Origin: [Mycobacterium] vasticus | GTDB taxonomy: Bacteria; Actinomycetota; Actinomycetes; Mycobacteriales; Mycobacteriaceae | NCBI RefSeq assembly: GCF_020181595.1 | Contig: NZ_CP084028.1 | Coordinates: 510,867 to 574,866, forward strand | Length of the DNA: 64,000 bases | Direction of reading: 5' to 3' | Shown here: piece after piece, positions 40,989 to 52,337 of the stretch | How positions within the stretch are numbered: position 1 is the first letter of the stretch | Layout: every line of letters starts with the position of its first letter | The notes under the pieces: model-generated | What the model was told of the DNA's origin: nothing | Seen by the model: only the letters and a program-made list of their open reading frames with translations | Databases searched by the model: none | Made by a program: the position numbers and the translations under genes

Positions 40989-41951
40989 TCACACCCCGGT
41001 TGCCGACGGCGGCGCCACCCGGGCGCCGTAGACCGGGCCACTGGCCACCCGCACCGCCCGTCCGGCACCGGCCGCGGCCAGCTCGACGGCCACGTCGGCA
41101 GCCGAGGCCGCCGACCCGCACAGGAACGCGCACGTCGGCCCCGACCCGGACACCACCCCGGCCAGCGCACCCGCCTCCACCCCGGCCCGCAGCGTGCGCC
41201 GCAGCGCCGGATTCAAGCTGACGGCCGCCGCCTGCAGGTCATTGCCGAGCAGTCCGGCCAGGCGTTGCGGATCGCCGGCGGCCAGCGCCGCCAGCACCGG
41301 CTCGGGGTCACCCAACTCGGGCATGGTGCGGCCGGTCTCGCGCAGCCGGTCCAGTTCGGCGAAGACCGCCGGGGTGGCCAGGCCGGCGTCGGCGAACGCC
41401 AACACCCAGTGGAACGTCTCGCGGGTCAGCACCGTCGCCAGTTCCTCACCGCGGCCGGTGCCCAACGCGGTTCCGCCGTGCAGGCTGAACGGCACGTCAC
41501 TGCCCAGCCGGGCGGCCAACGTGTGCAGATCACGCCGCGGCACACCGAGTTCCCAGAGCACGTTCATGCCGACCAGCACCGCCGCGGCGTCGGCACTGCC
41601 ACCGGCCATGCCGCCGGCCACCGGAATGGACTTGTCGATGGTGATGGCCACGTCCGGGGCCCGCCCGACGTGCTCGGCCAACAGCTCGGCGGCCTGCCAG
41701 GCCAGGTTGCGCTCATCGGTGGGCAGCACGTCGGCGCCCTCACCGGTGATCTGCAGCGACAGCACGTCGGCGTCGCGCACGGTCACCTCGTCGACCAGCG
41801 ACACCGCGTGAAAGACGGTCGTCAGTTCGTGGTACCCGTCGTCTCGGCGGTCACCAACGGCCAGGTACAGGTTCAGCTTGCCCGGCGCCCGCACGGTGAC
41901 CGTCCCGGTCGGGGACCACTCGGTGGCGGCACTTCCATCGGATGCGGTCAC
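40989..41951 (-). CDS. ispE: 4-diphosphocytidyl-2-C-methyl-D-erythritol kinase
   Basis: 320 residues. It phosphorylates CDP-ME in the MEP isoprenoid pathway, supplying precursors for menaquinone, carotenoids and decaprenyl phosphate. GHMP kinase motifs: [47 protein letters not shown] (ATP loop) and [15 protein letters not shown] near the C-terminus. The GTG start matches the usual N-terminus length for mycobacteria. In M. tuberculosis ispE directly follows ksgA; here the PE-PPE and kinase genes lie between. Confidence 0.95.
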   Translation of the reverse strand: MTASDGSAATEWSPTGTVTVRAPGKLNLYLAVGDRRDDGYHELTTVFHAVSLVDEVTVRDADVLSLQITGEGADVLPTDERNLAWQAAELLAEHVGRAPDVAITIDKSIPVAGGMAGGSADAAAVLVGMNVLWELGVPRRDLHTLAARLGSDVPFSLHGGTALGTGRGEELATVLTRETFHWVLAFADAGLATPAVFAELDRLRETGRTMPELGDPEPVLAALAAGDPQRLAGLLGNDLQAAAVSLNPALRRTLRAGVEAGALAGVVSGSGPTCAFLCGSAASAADVAVELAAAGAGRAVRVASGPVYGARVAPPSATGV

Positions 41952-41986
41952 GCCGATGAGACTAACGGCTCCGTCCGGTGAACGGC

Positions 41987-43462
41987 TTAGCTGAACAGGT
42001 CCGAGAAGTCCGCCTGGATCGAGCTGAACGCGTTCATCATGACCTCGAGCTCGAAGCCGGCCGCCATGGTGACCAGCCCCGTGCCGGCCGCCAGCGGCAG
42101 GCCGAACGCGTTGATCAGGTCACCGGAGGCGAGTTCCTGGGCGAATATCGTCGCGGCATAGGACGGCAGCGTGGTGAACACCGCGTTGAGGAGGTCGGCG
42201 GTCGGCAGCAGCGTGCTGTACAAGGTCGCCGACGCGCTTGTCAGCGTGTTGATGATGTCGGTCAGGCTCGGCATGACGAAAGCCGCGCCGTCACCCAGGC
42301 CGATACCGAACAGGTCCGCCGCGCTGCCGGACGACAGGTTCTGCAGGTCCGCGACGAAGTCGGTCCAGCCCTGCTGAGCGCCGTTAACCAGGGCGGTGAA
42401 CACATCCTGCGGGTTGACGTCCGGGAACAACCCGATCGGTGTGGCCAGGTTCGCCGGCCCCTGGTCCCAGCCGTGCTCGATGTCGCCGTAGCCGAGGTTC
42501 ACGATCACCTTCAGGGCCGGCTGCAGCAGGTCGGCGATCGCATTGCCGAATCCGTTGCCGCGCAGCGGCATCAGCAGCGGCAGGTCCTCGGTGGGGATCA
42601 TGAAGTACTGGGTGTTGCCGGTGTAGTCGTCGCTGACCGGCAGCGTGATGGCCGTCGCCAGCTGCTCGTCGGTCAGCGTCGGGTACTTGCCGTGGATGTA
42701 CATGATGCCCATGAAGGCGTTGATGTCCGACAACAGATTCAGCGAGTACTTCGGGAAGTCGGCGAAGCCGTCGTACTCCCGGGTGTAGATCGCGGTGTCC
42801 CACGGTGTGTCGGCCGGGGTGGCGCCGCTGAACGTGACCCCGAGACTGGGCAGGGTCAGCTCCGGCAGGTTCGGGTTGATGCTCGGCAGGTCGAAACGGG
42901 ACAGCAGGCCGCCGTTGGGGTTGCTGGGGCTGCCCAGCATCACGAAGGACAGCTGGTCGGCGGTGGGCCGCTCGGCCTCGGGCAGGCTCAGCAGCTGCTC
43001 GATCTCCAGGCCATTGATGATGCCGCTCTGCGAATAGCCCAGTACCACAAGGTTATTGCCGGCAGCGGTCTCTTCCATGATCTTCTGGTGCAGGATCGAC
43101 ACACCCTGGTCCAGCGAGGTGTCCAGCGGCAAGGACTTCACACCGGTCAGCGGATAGAGGCCCTCCGGGGTGAACAGTCCGTTGGTGACGTCCACCGGGA
43201 AGGTGGGCTGGCCCGCGAATTTGGGTGTCGCGGGGTCGAGGAACCGGTCGGTGAGGGCGGCCAGGTAGCTCGGTGGCGGGATGGGCAGGCCACTGCCGCC
43301 CATGATCCACGACTCGGTGTCGAGCAGCGTGGCCTGCGCGACGACGGACTTCGCGGTGGCGGCCAGGCTCGGCGTCACCGCGGGCACGACGCCCAGCGCG
43401 ACGATCCCGGCCATTACCAAAGGCACCGAGCCCAGCGACTTGCGAGTGGACAGAGTGGTCAC
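41987..43462 (-). CDS. secreted PE-PPE domain alpha/beta hydrolase
   Basis: 491 residues from GTG 43462, with GGGAGG five bases upstream; the frame further upstream lacks a ribosome site. A signal peptide of ~35 residues ([31 protein letters not shown]) precedes the PE-PPE (DUF2235-like serine hydrolase) domain with nucleophile motif [18 protein letters not shown] and [19 protein letters not shown]. There is no PE or PPE N-terminal module. Related proteins act as esterases or acyltransferases on cell-envelope trehalose or glycopeptidolipid esters (from memory). It lies between ispE and a divergent kinase, an insertion compared with the M. tuberculosis order. Confidence 0.88.
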   Translation of the reverse strand: MTTLSTRKSLGSVPLVMAGIVALGVVPAVTPSLAATAKSVVAQATLLDTESWIMGGSGLPIPPPSYLAALTDRFLDPATPKFAGQPTFPVDVTNGLFTPEGLYPLTGVKSLPLDTSLDQGVSILHQKIMEETAAGNNLVVLGYSQSGIINGLEIEQLLSLPEAERPTADQLSFVMLGSPSNPNGGLLSRFDLPSINPNLPELTLPSLGVTFSGATPADTPWDTAIYTREYDGFADFPKYSLNLLSDINAFMGIMYIHGKYPTLTDEQLATAITLPVSDDYTGNTQYFMIPTEDLPLLMPLRGNGFGNAIADLLQPALKVIVNLGYGDIEHGWDQGPANLATPIGLFPDVNPQDVFTALVNGAQQGWTDFVADLQNLSSGSAADLFGIGLGDGAAFVMPSLTDIINTLTSASATLYSTLLPTADLLNAVFTTLPSYAATIFAQELASGDLINAFGLPLAAGTGLVTMAAGFELEVMMNAFSSIQADFSDLFS

Positions 43463-43596
43463 AGCGACCTCCCGAAATTTGACGTATCGGTTGATTATCA
43501 CTCCGCGCCAGCGAAATGTCATCGATTTTTGACCATTCAATCATGTTTCTCTCAGTATTCGGCCATGGTGTCGATGCAAGCAATAACCTGGCGGAT

Positions 43597-44394
43597 ATGG
43601 GCGCGAGCTTCGGCGGCTACCTGATAACGCGCGAAGTCGGGCGCGGCGGGTCGGCCGTCGTCTACCAGGCCCAGTCCCCCGAGGGCGGCCAGTGCCCACC
43701 GGTGGCGCTGAAAGTCCTCGACGAGCAGCACCGCACCGCGGCCTGGCAGACCCGGCTGGGCCGTGAGTTCGAGATCGCAGCCACGCTCGACCACCCGGGC
43801 ATCGTCGGCATGTACCGGCATGGACCGTTCTGGCTGGCCATGCAGTTCCTCGGCGGTGGCCCGCTGACTCGGCTGCAGGCCACCGGGGACCGGCTTGCCG
43901 CCCTGGCCCAGATCGCCACCGCTCTGGACTACGCGCACCACCGCGGAATCGTGCACTGCGACGTCAAACCCACCAACATCCTGCTGCCGCAGGACTTCCC
44001 GCACTCCGGAGCGGTGCTGACCGACTTCGGCAGTGCCCACGCCGTCGTCGACGACGTGCACAGGCGCCAGCCCGACCCCGAGGTGTCCCTGCCCTACACG
44101 GCGCCGGAGATCCTGCTCGGCAAGGCCCCGTCGGCGGCCACCGACGAGTACGCGCTGGCCTGCACCGCAGTGGAATTGTTCACCGGGGCACCACCGTTCG
44201 TGGCCGATGACGCGGCCGAACTGGTGGATGCCCACCTGCGGCACCTACCGCCGCCGCTGCCGAACACATTCGGCGCGGCGACGCGCACCGTCGACCTGGT
44301 GGTGGAACGAGCCATGGCCAAGTACCCGGCCAGGCGCTACGACTCCTGCACCGAGTTCGTCACGGAGCTGTCCCGGGCGATCGCGTCTGGTTGA
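43597..44394 (+). CDS. soluble Ser/Thr protein kinase
   Basis: 265 residues from MGASFGGYLITREVGRGGSAVVYQA; an ATG further upstream (43516) would add a segment without similarity. Kinase motifs: glycine loop GRGGSAVVY, Lys39 in VALKVL, HCDVKPTNILL with Asp122 (Cys replacing the usual Arg of HRD), DFG Asp143 and YTAPEILLGK. The non-RD catalytic loop implies it does not need activation-loop phosphorylation. There is no transmembrane helix or sensor domain, unlike most mycobacterial Pkns. Divergent from the PE-PPE gene and convergent with ksgA, only five bases apart. Confidence 0.88.
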   Translation: MGASFGGYLITREVGRGGSAVVYQAQSPEGGQCPPVALKVLDEQHRTAAWQTRLGREFEIAATLDHPGIVGMYRHGPFWLAMQFLGGGPLTRLQATGDRLAALAQIATALDYAHHRGIVHCDVKPTNILLPQDFPHSGAVLTDFGSAHAVVDDVHRRQPDPEVSLPYTAPEILLGKAPSAATDEYALACTAVELFTGAPPFVADDAAELVDAHLRHLPPPLPNTFGAATRTVDLVVERAMAKYPARRYDSCTEFVTELSRAIASG

Positions 44395-44399
44395 TACGG

Positions 44400-46483
<2,084 letters not shown>

Positions 46484-47323
46484 TCAGGACAATCCGTACA
46501 CCCGCCGGGCGTTGCGGCTCGTGACCTGCGCCAGCTCGGCTGCCGACTCCCCCAGCAGCTCGGCCAGTGCCCTGACAGTGTATGGCAGGCAGTACGGCTC
46601 GTTGGGTGCGCCGCGGTAGGGGTGCGGGGTCAGAAACGGCGCGTCGGTCTCCACCAGCAGCTGCTCACGTGGGATCGTGGGCGCCGCTTCGCGCAGGTCA
46701 CGCGCGTTTTTGAAGCTGACCGTGCCGGACAGGCTCAGGATCCAGCCGGCGTCGGTGCAGGTGTGAGCCATCTCGGGGCCGGAGGAGAAGCAGTGGAAGA
46801 TCACCGTCTCGGGGGCGCCTTCGGCACGCAGTACGTCCAGGACGGCGGCGTCGGCGTCGCGGTTGTGGATCATCAACGGCTTGCCGGTGCGCTTGGCCAG
46901 GTCGATGTGCCAGGCGAAGGCCTCGCGCTGGATCTCCGGGTCGGCGCAGCCCTCCAGCCGGCCCGGCCAGTACAGATCCAGCCCGGTCTCCCCGATCGCC
47001 ACCACCCGGGGATGGGTGGCCAGTGCTTCGATCTCGATGCGCGCGGCCTCGGTCAGGGTGCCGGCGCGAGTGGGGTGCAGCGCCACGGCGGCATACACCC
47101 GGTCGTCGGCGTCGGCGGCCCGGGTCACCCAGCGCGCCGACTCCAGATCGTCGGCGATGGTCACCGCCGCCTGGACGCCGACGGCGGCCGCCCGGTCCAT
47201 GATCGCGCGCACCGATGCGGCGTCGGTGGCACCGCAGGCGTCGAGGTGGGTGTGGGCGTCGACCAGCGGCGTCAGCGGCTCCGGGGCGGGCGGCGGAGTT
47301 TTGGCTGATCGTTTCGAGCTCAC
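46484..47323 (-). CDS. tatD: TatD-family metal-dependent DNase
   Basis: 279 residues from GTG (VSSKRSAKTPPP); a much longer frame upstream is antisense to metG and rejected. TIM-barrel amidohydrolase: LVDAHTHLD (HxH), VAIGETGLDLYW (Glu), KPLMIHNRDAD (His), TVIFHCFSS (His) and LLVETDAPFLTPHPYRG (Asp). TatD enzymes are 3'-5' exonucleases acting on DNA/RNA in repair or degradation. It is divergent from metG, 24 bases apart, and upstream of rpfB. Confidence 0.94.
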   Translation of the reverse strand: MSSKRSAKTPPPAPEPLTPLVDAHTHLDACGATDAASVRAIMDRAAAVGVQAAVTIADDLESARWVTRAADADDRVYAAVALHPTRAGTLTEAARIEIEALATHPRVVAIGETGLDLYWPGRLEGCADPEIQREAFAWHIDLAKRTGKPLMIHNRDADAAVLDVLRAEGAPETVIFHCFSSGPEMAHTCTDAGWILSLSGTVSFKNARDLREAAPTIPREQLLVETDAPFLTPHPYRGAPNEPYCLPYTVRALAELLGESAAELAQVTSRNARRVYGLS

Positions 47324-47347
47324 CCGCACACAATAAGGTGGCGAGTG

Positions 47348-48898
47348 ATGAGAAAAACGCAGCCTTTCTATGTCACCACCGCGATCACCTACCCCAACGG
47401 TGACCCGCACATCGGGCATGCCTACGAGTACATCGCCACCGACGCGATCGCCCGGTTCCACCGGCTCGACGGATTCGACGTGCGGTACCTGACCGGCACC
47501 GACGAGCACGGGCTGAAGATGGCCGAAACCGCGGCCGCCCAGGGTATGGCGACCGCGGAGCTGGCGCGGCGCAACTCCGACGTGTTCGAGGCGCTGCAGC
47601 GCAAGCTCAACATCTCTTTCGACCGGTTCATCCGGACCACCGACGCCGATCACCTGGAGGCGTCCAAGGCGATCTGGCAGCGCATGGTCGACGCCGGTGA
47701 TATCTACCTGGATGCCTACTCCGGCTGGTACTCGGTGCGCGACGAGCGGTTCTTCACCGAGGGCGAGACCCGGCTGATCGACGACGGGACGCGGGTGGCC
47801 GCCGAGACCGGGGCGCCGGTCACCTGGACCGAGGAGCAGACCTTCTTCTTCCGGTTGTCGGCCTACGCTGAGCGGCTGCTGGCGCACTACGCGGCGAACC
47901 CGGACTTCATCGCCCCCGATGTGCGCCGCAACGAGGTGGTCAGCTTCGTCTCCGGCGGGCTGCGGGACCTGTCGATCTCGCGGACCTCGTTCGACTGGGG
48001 GGTGCCGGTGCCGGGCAACCCCGACCACGTCATGTACGTCTGGGTGGACGCGCTGACGAACTACCTGACCGGGGTCGGCTATCCCGACACCGACTCCGAG
48101 CAGTTCCGCCGCTACTGGCCCGCCGATCTGCACATGATCGGCAAGGACATCATCCGATTCCACACCGTGTACTGGCCGGCGTTTCTGATGTCGGCGGGAA
48201 TCGATTTGCCGCGCAAGGTTTTTGCGCACGGCTTTCTGCTCAACAGTGGCGAGAAGATGAGCAAGTCGGTGGGCAACGTCATCGACCCGGTGGAGTTCGT
48301 CGACAAGTACGGCGTGGACCAGGTGCGTTATTTCCTGCTGCGCGAGATCCCGTTCGGCCAGGACGGCAGCATCTCCGACGAGGCGATGATCGGCCGCGTC
48401 AACGCCGACCTGGCCAACGAGCTGGGCAACCTGGCGCAGCGGTCCCTGTCGATGGTGGCCAAGAACCTCGACGGGGTGGTGCCCGAGCCCGTCTCGGCGA
48501 CTCCCGACGGCGACGAGCTGTTGGCGCTGGCCGACGGACTCATGGACAAGATGCGCGAGGCGTTCGGCAACCAGGCCATGCACCAGGGCCTGGAGGCGAT
48601 CTGGGCGATGCTGGGCGCGGCCAACCGGTACTTCTCCGCCAACGAGCCGTGGAAGCTGGCCAAGAGCGAGTCGGCGGCCGATCAGGCCCGCTTCGGCACG
48701 GTTCTCTACACCACCTGCGAGGTGGTGCGGATCGCGGCGCTGCTGGTGCAGCCGGTGATGCCCGAATCGGCGGGCAAGCTGCTGGACCTGCTGGGCCAGA
48801 CCAGCGAGCAGCGGATGTTCACCGCGGTGTCGCAGCGCCTGACGCCGGGGTTGACGCTGCCGGCGCCGTCCGGGGTGTTCCCGCGCTACCAGGCGTAA
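47348..48898 (+). CDS. metG: methionyl-tRNA synthetase
   Basis: 516 residues from ATG 47348 (a GTG immediately before is possible). Class I synthetase with HIGH (21-24) in YPNGDPHIGHAYEYIATDAIARF and KMSKS in GFLLNSGEKMSKSVGN, WVDALTNYLTGVGYP, and an all-helical anticodon domain ending in FPRYQA. The short form without the dimerisation domain and without the zinc-knuckle CxxC pair is the type found in mycobacteria. Charges tRNA-Met. Confidence 0.96.
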   Translation: MRKTQPFYVTTAITYPNGDPHIGHAYEYIATDAIARFHRLDGFDVRYLTGTDEHGLKMAETAAAQGMATAELARRNSDVFEALQRKLNISFDRFIRTTDADHLEASKAIWQRMVDAGDIYLDAYSGWYSVRDERFFTEGETRLIDDGTRVAAETGAPVTWTEEQTFFFRLSAYAERLLAHYAANPDFIAPDVRRNEVVSFVSGGLRDLSISRTSFDWGVPVPGNPDHVMYVWVDALTNYLTGVGYPDTDSEQFRRYWPADLHMIGKDIIRFHTVYWPAFLMSAGIDLPRKVFAHGFLLNSGEKMSKSVGNVIDPVEFVDKYGVDQVRYFLLREIPFGQDGSISDEAMIGRVNADLANELGNLAQRSLSMVAKNLDGVVPEPVSATPDGDELLALADGLMDKMREAFGNQAMHQGLEAIWAMLGAANRYFSANEPWKLAKSESAADQARFGTVLYTTCEVVRIAALLVQPVMPESAGKLLDLLGQTSEQRMFTAVSQRLTPGLTLPAPSGVFPRYQA

Positions 48899-48931
48899 TG
48901 AGATCCGGGCCCGTGATGCGGGTCACAAACT

Positions 48932-48959
48932 GTCACGTTTCGGGGGGCCGCGGTGTCTT
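48932..48959 (+). promoter_or_regulatory. ECF41/SigJ-type promoter candidate
   Basis: GTCACG (48932-48937), 16-base spacer, TGTCTT (48954-48959) resembles the SigJ/ECF41 promoter (GTCACA-N16-CGTC type, from memory) and lies 33 bases before the oxidoreductase-sigma gene pair. A second GTCACA occurs at 48922-48927. ECF41 genes usually control their own neighbouring enzyme gene. Confidence 0.45.
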
Positions 48960-48992
48960 GAGGGCATAACCGTCCACAGACAGGAGCCCCTC

Positions 48993-50156
48993 ATGAACCG
49001 CACTCGCGTCGTCGTCCTCGGCGGCGGCTACGCCGGAACCATGGCCGCCAACCGCCTGCTGGCCGGCCCCGACATCGACGTCACCGTGGTCAACCCGCGT
49101 CCGGCGTTCGTCGAACGGATCCGGTTGCACCAGCACGTGGCCGGCAGCTATCGGGCCGACCGCAGCTTCAGCGACGTGCTCGGCGACGGCATCCGGCTGA
49201 TCGTCGACACCGCCGAGGCGATCGACGCCGCCGACCGCCGCGTCCAGCTGGCCTCAGGCACCACGCTGCGCTACGACTACCTCATCTACGCCGTCGGCAG
49301 CACCGGCGCGATCAGCAGCGAAGTTCCCGGCGCCGCTGAATTCGCCTACTCCATCAGTGAATTCGAGGCCGCGCAGCGCTTGGTGGCGCGGCTCGACGAA
49401 CTGCCGGAGCAGGCACCGGTGACCGTGGTCGGCGGCGGGCTGACCGGTATCGAGGCCGCCTCCGAACTGGCAGCACACGGCCGCACCGTCACCCTGGTCT
49501 GCGGCGGCACCCTGGGCCCCTCGCTGAACGACGGCGGGCGCCGCTCGGTGGCCAAGGCACTGGGCAAGCTGGGCGTGCAGGTGCTCGAGCAGGCCGCGGT
49601 CGCCGCGGTGCGCGCCGACGAGGTGGTGCTCTGGGATGCCCGGGTGCTGCCCAGTGCGCTGACCGTGTGGACGGCGGGCTTCGGCGTCCCCGACCTGGCC
49701 GCGGCCAGTGGGCTGGCCACCGACCCGCTGGGCCGGCTGGTCACCGACGACACCCTGACCAGCGTCGACAATCCGTGGATCGTGGCGGCCGGTGACTCGG
49801 TGGCGCCGTCGGGCCGGCCGCTGCGGATGAGCTGCCAGGCGGCGATCCCGCTGGGCGCCCAGGCCGCCGACACCGTGCTGGCCCGCCTCGCGGGCACCGC
49901 GCCGGCCGCGCTGGATCAGGCGTTCACCGGGCAGTGCATCAGCCTGGGCCGCGGCTTCGGCACCGTCCAGCTGGCCCGCCGCGACGACACCCCGGTCCGC
50001 GCGTTCATCGGCGGGCGGCTGGCCGCGAAGGTCAAGGAGGCGATCTGCAGGGCCACCGTCTGGGGCATTCGCCGTGAGGGCACCAAGCCCGGCTCGTACC
50101 GTTGGCTCAAGGGCGGCATTCGGGTGGAGGCGACCGAACAGGAGGCGGCGGTGTGA
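48993..50156 (+). CDS. NAD(P)/FAD-dependent oxidoreductase (NDH-2-like)
   Basis: 387 residues. Two dinucleotide-binding folds: VVVLGGGYAGTMAANRLL (FAD) and VTVVGGGLTGIEAASELAAHGRTVTLV (NAD(P)H), with the FAD-end motif NPWIVAAGDSVAPSGRPLRMSCQAAIPLGAQAA. The general pattern is that of pyridine nucleotide-disulphide/NDH-2-like flavoproteins; no redox CxxxxC is visible and no C-terminal membrane helix is evident. It is translationally coupled (four-base overlap) to an ECF41 sigma factor, whose usual partner is an oxidoreductase, carboxymuconolactone decarboxylase or epimerase gene. Confidence 0.9.
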   Translation: MNRTRVVVLGGGYAGTMAANRLLAGPDIDVTVVNPRPAFVERIRLHQHVAGSYRADRSFSDVLGDGIRLIVDTAEAIDAADRRVQLASGTTLRYDYLIYAVGSTGAISSEVPGAAEFAYSISEFEAAQRLVARLDELPEQAPVTVVGGGLTGIEAASELAAHGRTVTLVCGGTLGPSLNDGGRRSVAKALGKLGVQVLEQAAVAAVRADEVVLWDARVLPSALTVWTAGFGVPDLAAASGLATDPLGRLVTDDTLTSVDNPWIVAAGDSVAPSGRPLRMSCQAAIPLGAQAADTVLARLAGTAPAALDQAFTGQCISLGRGFGTVQLARRDDTPVRAFIGGRLAAKVKEAICRATVWGIRREGTKPGSYRWLKGGIRVEATEQEAAV

Positions 50157-51061
50157 GCGACGCTGGAACCGCTGCATCGGCCCAACGGTTCACCGAACTG
50201 CGGCCACTGCTGTTCACCATCGCCTACGAGATCCTGGGCTCGGCAACCGAATCCGACGACGTGCTGCAGGACAGCTATCTGCGGTGGGCGGAAGTAGACC
50301 CGTGCACGGTTCGAGACGCCAAGTCCTATCTGGCTCAGCTGGTCACCCGCCAGGCGCTCAACGCGCTGCGGGCGGGTGCCCGGCGGCGCGAGGAGTACGT
50401 CGGTCCGTGGCTGCCCGAGCCGCTGCTGCTCACCGAGCAGGACCCGTCCGATGACGTCGTGCTGGCCGAATCGGTGTCGATGGCGATGCTGGTGGTGCTG
50501 GAGACGCTGAGCCCCGACGAGCGCGCGGTGTTCGTACTGCGCGAGGTGTTCGGGTTCGACTACGACGAGATCGGCGCCGCGGTGGGTAAGTCGACCCCGG
50601 CCGCGCGCCAGGTGGCGCACCGGGCCCGCGGGCACGTCCAGGCCCGGCGGCCGCGCTTCACCGCGGTGGACCGGGCCGAGAATGAGCGGATCACCGCCGA
50701 GTTCATGATCGCGGCGGCCGGCGGCGACATCACCAAGGTGCTCTCGATGCTGTCGCCGGATGTGGTCTGGACCGCTGACAGCAACGGCAAGGCCACCGCG
50801 GCGCGCCGTCCGATCGTCGGCGCCGACAAGGTCGGCCGGTCGATCATCGGGCTGCTGCGCATCGGGGCCGGGCAACCCGACGTCCGGGTGGAGATGGCGA
50901 CGTGCAACTCCGCCCCGGCGCTACTGCTCTACACCGCCGACCGGCTCGAAGGCGTGTTCACCGTCGAGATCATCGACGGGCTGATCACCAACTTCTACGC
51001 GATGCGCAACCCGGACAAGCTGGCGGCGCTGACGGCCGCCCGGGAGATCACCCGCAACTGA
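50153..51061 (+). CDS. ECF41-family sigma factor (SigJ-like) with SnoaL-like C-terminal domain
   Basis: 302 residues from GTG inside the preceding stop. Domain 2: FTELRPLLFTIAYEILGSATESDDVLQDSYLRWAEVD; linker with WLPEPLL; domain 4: LSPDERAVFVLREVFGFDYDEIGAAVGKSTPAARQVAHRARGHV. A C-terminal NTF2/SnoaL-like domain of ~110 residues follows, ending with the ECF41 signature NPDKL (MRNPDKLAAL); the DGGGK motif appears as DSNGK. In this family the C-terminal extension acts in place of a separate anti-sigma factor. Likely targets are its own operon promoter at 48932-48959. Confidence 0.9.
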   Translation: MSDAGTAASAQRFTELRPLLFTIAYEILGSATESDDVLQDSYLRWAEVDPCTVRDAKSYLAQLVTRQALNALRAGARRREEYVGPWLPEPLLLTEQDPSDDVVLAESVSMAMLVVLETLSPDERAVFVLREVFGFDYDEIGAAVGKSTPAARQVAHRARGHVQARRPRFTAVDRAENERITAEFMIAAAGGDITKVLSMLSPDVVWTADSNGKATAARRPIVGADKVGRSIIGLLRIGAGQPDVRVEMATCNSAPALLLYTADRLEGVFTVEIIDGLITNFYAMRNPDKLAALTAAREITRN

Positions 51062-51082
51062 GATGTCTGACAAGCTAGTGCG

Positions 51083-52333
51083 ATGCGGATCGAGCGGCTC
51101 GGCGACCTGGGGGCGGCCCCGGGCGTGCTGCGCGCGGTCGGCGACGCCACCGCCCGGCGCGGGTTGCCGCCGCCGGCCGCGCTGACCGGCGACTGGTTCC
51201 GCGCCCGGGCGGTGATCGCCCCGAGCGTGGCCGTCGAACCGGTCGAGGCGGCCGCGGTGTTCGACGTCCCCGAGGCTCCCGCTGAGACACCGTCGGACGC
51301 GGTGGGCGGCGGCTGGATCGGCTACCTGTCCTACCCCGACGCCGGCGCCGACGGCCGCGACGCTCCGGTTCCCGTGGCCGCCGGCGGCTGGACCGACTGC
51401 GTGCTGCGCCAGGACGACGGAGGTCAGTGGTGGTTCGAGAGCCTGTCCGGCGCGCCCATGCCGGGCTGGCTGTCCGAGGCGCTGGCGACGCCGGGGCCGG
51501 TGCGCGGCTGCCGCGTCTACTGGGAGACCCCGGATCGGCAGGCGCACCGCGCCGGGGTGCTGGCCTGCCTGGAGGCGATCCGGGCCGGTGAGGTGTATCA
51601 GGCTTGCGTGTGCACCCGGTTCACCGGCACCGTCGTCGGCGCCCCGCTGGACTTCTTCGCCGACGCGGTGGCCCGCACCGGCCCGGCCCGGGCGGCCTAC
51701 CTCGCCGGCGACTGGGGCGCGGTGGCGTCGCTGTCCCCGGAGCTGTTCCTGCGCCGCCGCGCCGGCGTGGTGACGTCCAGCCCGATCAAGGGCACCCTGC
51801 CGTCCGATGCCCGCCCGTCGGCGCTGCGCGCGTCGGCCAAGGACGTCGCGGAGAACATCATGATCGTCGACCTGGTGCGCAATGATCTGGGCCGCGTGGC
51901 CATCACCGGCACCGTCACGGTCCCCGAACTGCTGGCGGTGCGCCCGGCACCCGGCGTGTGGCATCTGGTGTCGACGGTGTCGGCCCGGGTGCCCGCCCAG
52001 TTGAGCATCCCCGCCCTGGTCGACGCCGCCTTCCCGCCCGCATCGGTGACCGGAACTCCCAAACACCGCGCCCGCCAGCTGCTTTCGCAGTGGGAGCCGC
52101 ACCGGCGCGGAATCTACTGCGGCACCATCGGATTGGCGTCTCCGGTGGCCGGCTGCGAACTCAACGTGGCGATCCGCACCGTGGAGTTCGACGCCGACGG
52201 CGGCGCGGTACTCGGGGTGGGCGGCGGGATCACCGCGGACTCCGACGTCGACGCCGAATGGCAGGAGTGCCTGCACAAGGCCGCGCCCATCGTCGCCACG
52301 GATCAGTCGCGGGAGCGCAGCACCGCGTCGTAG
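51083..52333 (+). CDS. pabB: aminodeoxychorismate synthase component I
   Basis: 416 residues. Chorismate-binding enzyme of the anthranilate synthase/PabB family: AGEVYQACVCTRFTG, LSPELFLRRRAGVVTSSPIKGTLP (PIKGT with the catalytic Lys), DVAENIMIVDLVRNDLGRVA, SVTGTPKHRARQLL and GIYCGTIGLASP. It forms 4-amino-4-deoxychorismate for folate. Position matches M. tuberculosis Rv1005c next to rsmI. The last residues (SRERSTAS) are encoded by the first copy of a 26-bp repeat also present at the rsmI 3' end. Confidence 0.94.
   Translation: MRIERLGDLGAAPGVLRAVGDATARRGLPPPAALTGDWFRARAVIAPSVAVEPVEAAAVFDVPEAPAETPSDAVGGGWIGYLSYPDAGADGRDAPVPVAAGGWTDCVLRQDDGGQWWFESLSGAPMPGWLSEALATPGPVRGCRVYWETPDRQAHRAGVLACLEAIRAGEVYQACVCTRFTGTVVGAPLDFFADAVARTGPARAAYLAGDWGAVASLSPELFLRRRAGVVTSSPIKGTLPSDARPSALRASAKDVAENIMIVDLVRNDLGRVAITGTVTVPELLAVRPAPGVWHLVSTVSARVPAQLSIPALVDAAFPPASVTGTPKHRARQLLSQWEPHRRGIYCGTIGLASPVAGCELNVAIRTVEFDADGGAVLGVGGGITADSDVDAEWQECLHKAAPIVATDQSRERSTAS
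52308..52333 (+). repeat. 26-bp direct repeat, copy 1
   Basis: A perfect 26-bp match to 54115-54140, beginning CGCGGGAGCGCAGC and ending in the pabB stop TAG. Together the copies bracket the tetR-DUF2236 module. Confidence 0.9.
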
Positions 52334-52337
52334 GGAG

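Noticed and set aside
46484..48583. A 699-codon frame ending in tatD
   Set aside because: The first 420 codons are antisense to metG with His/Val/Arg-rich shadow composition; tatD begins at GTG 47323.
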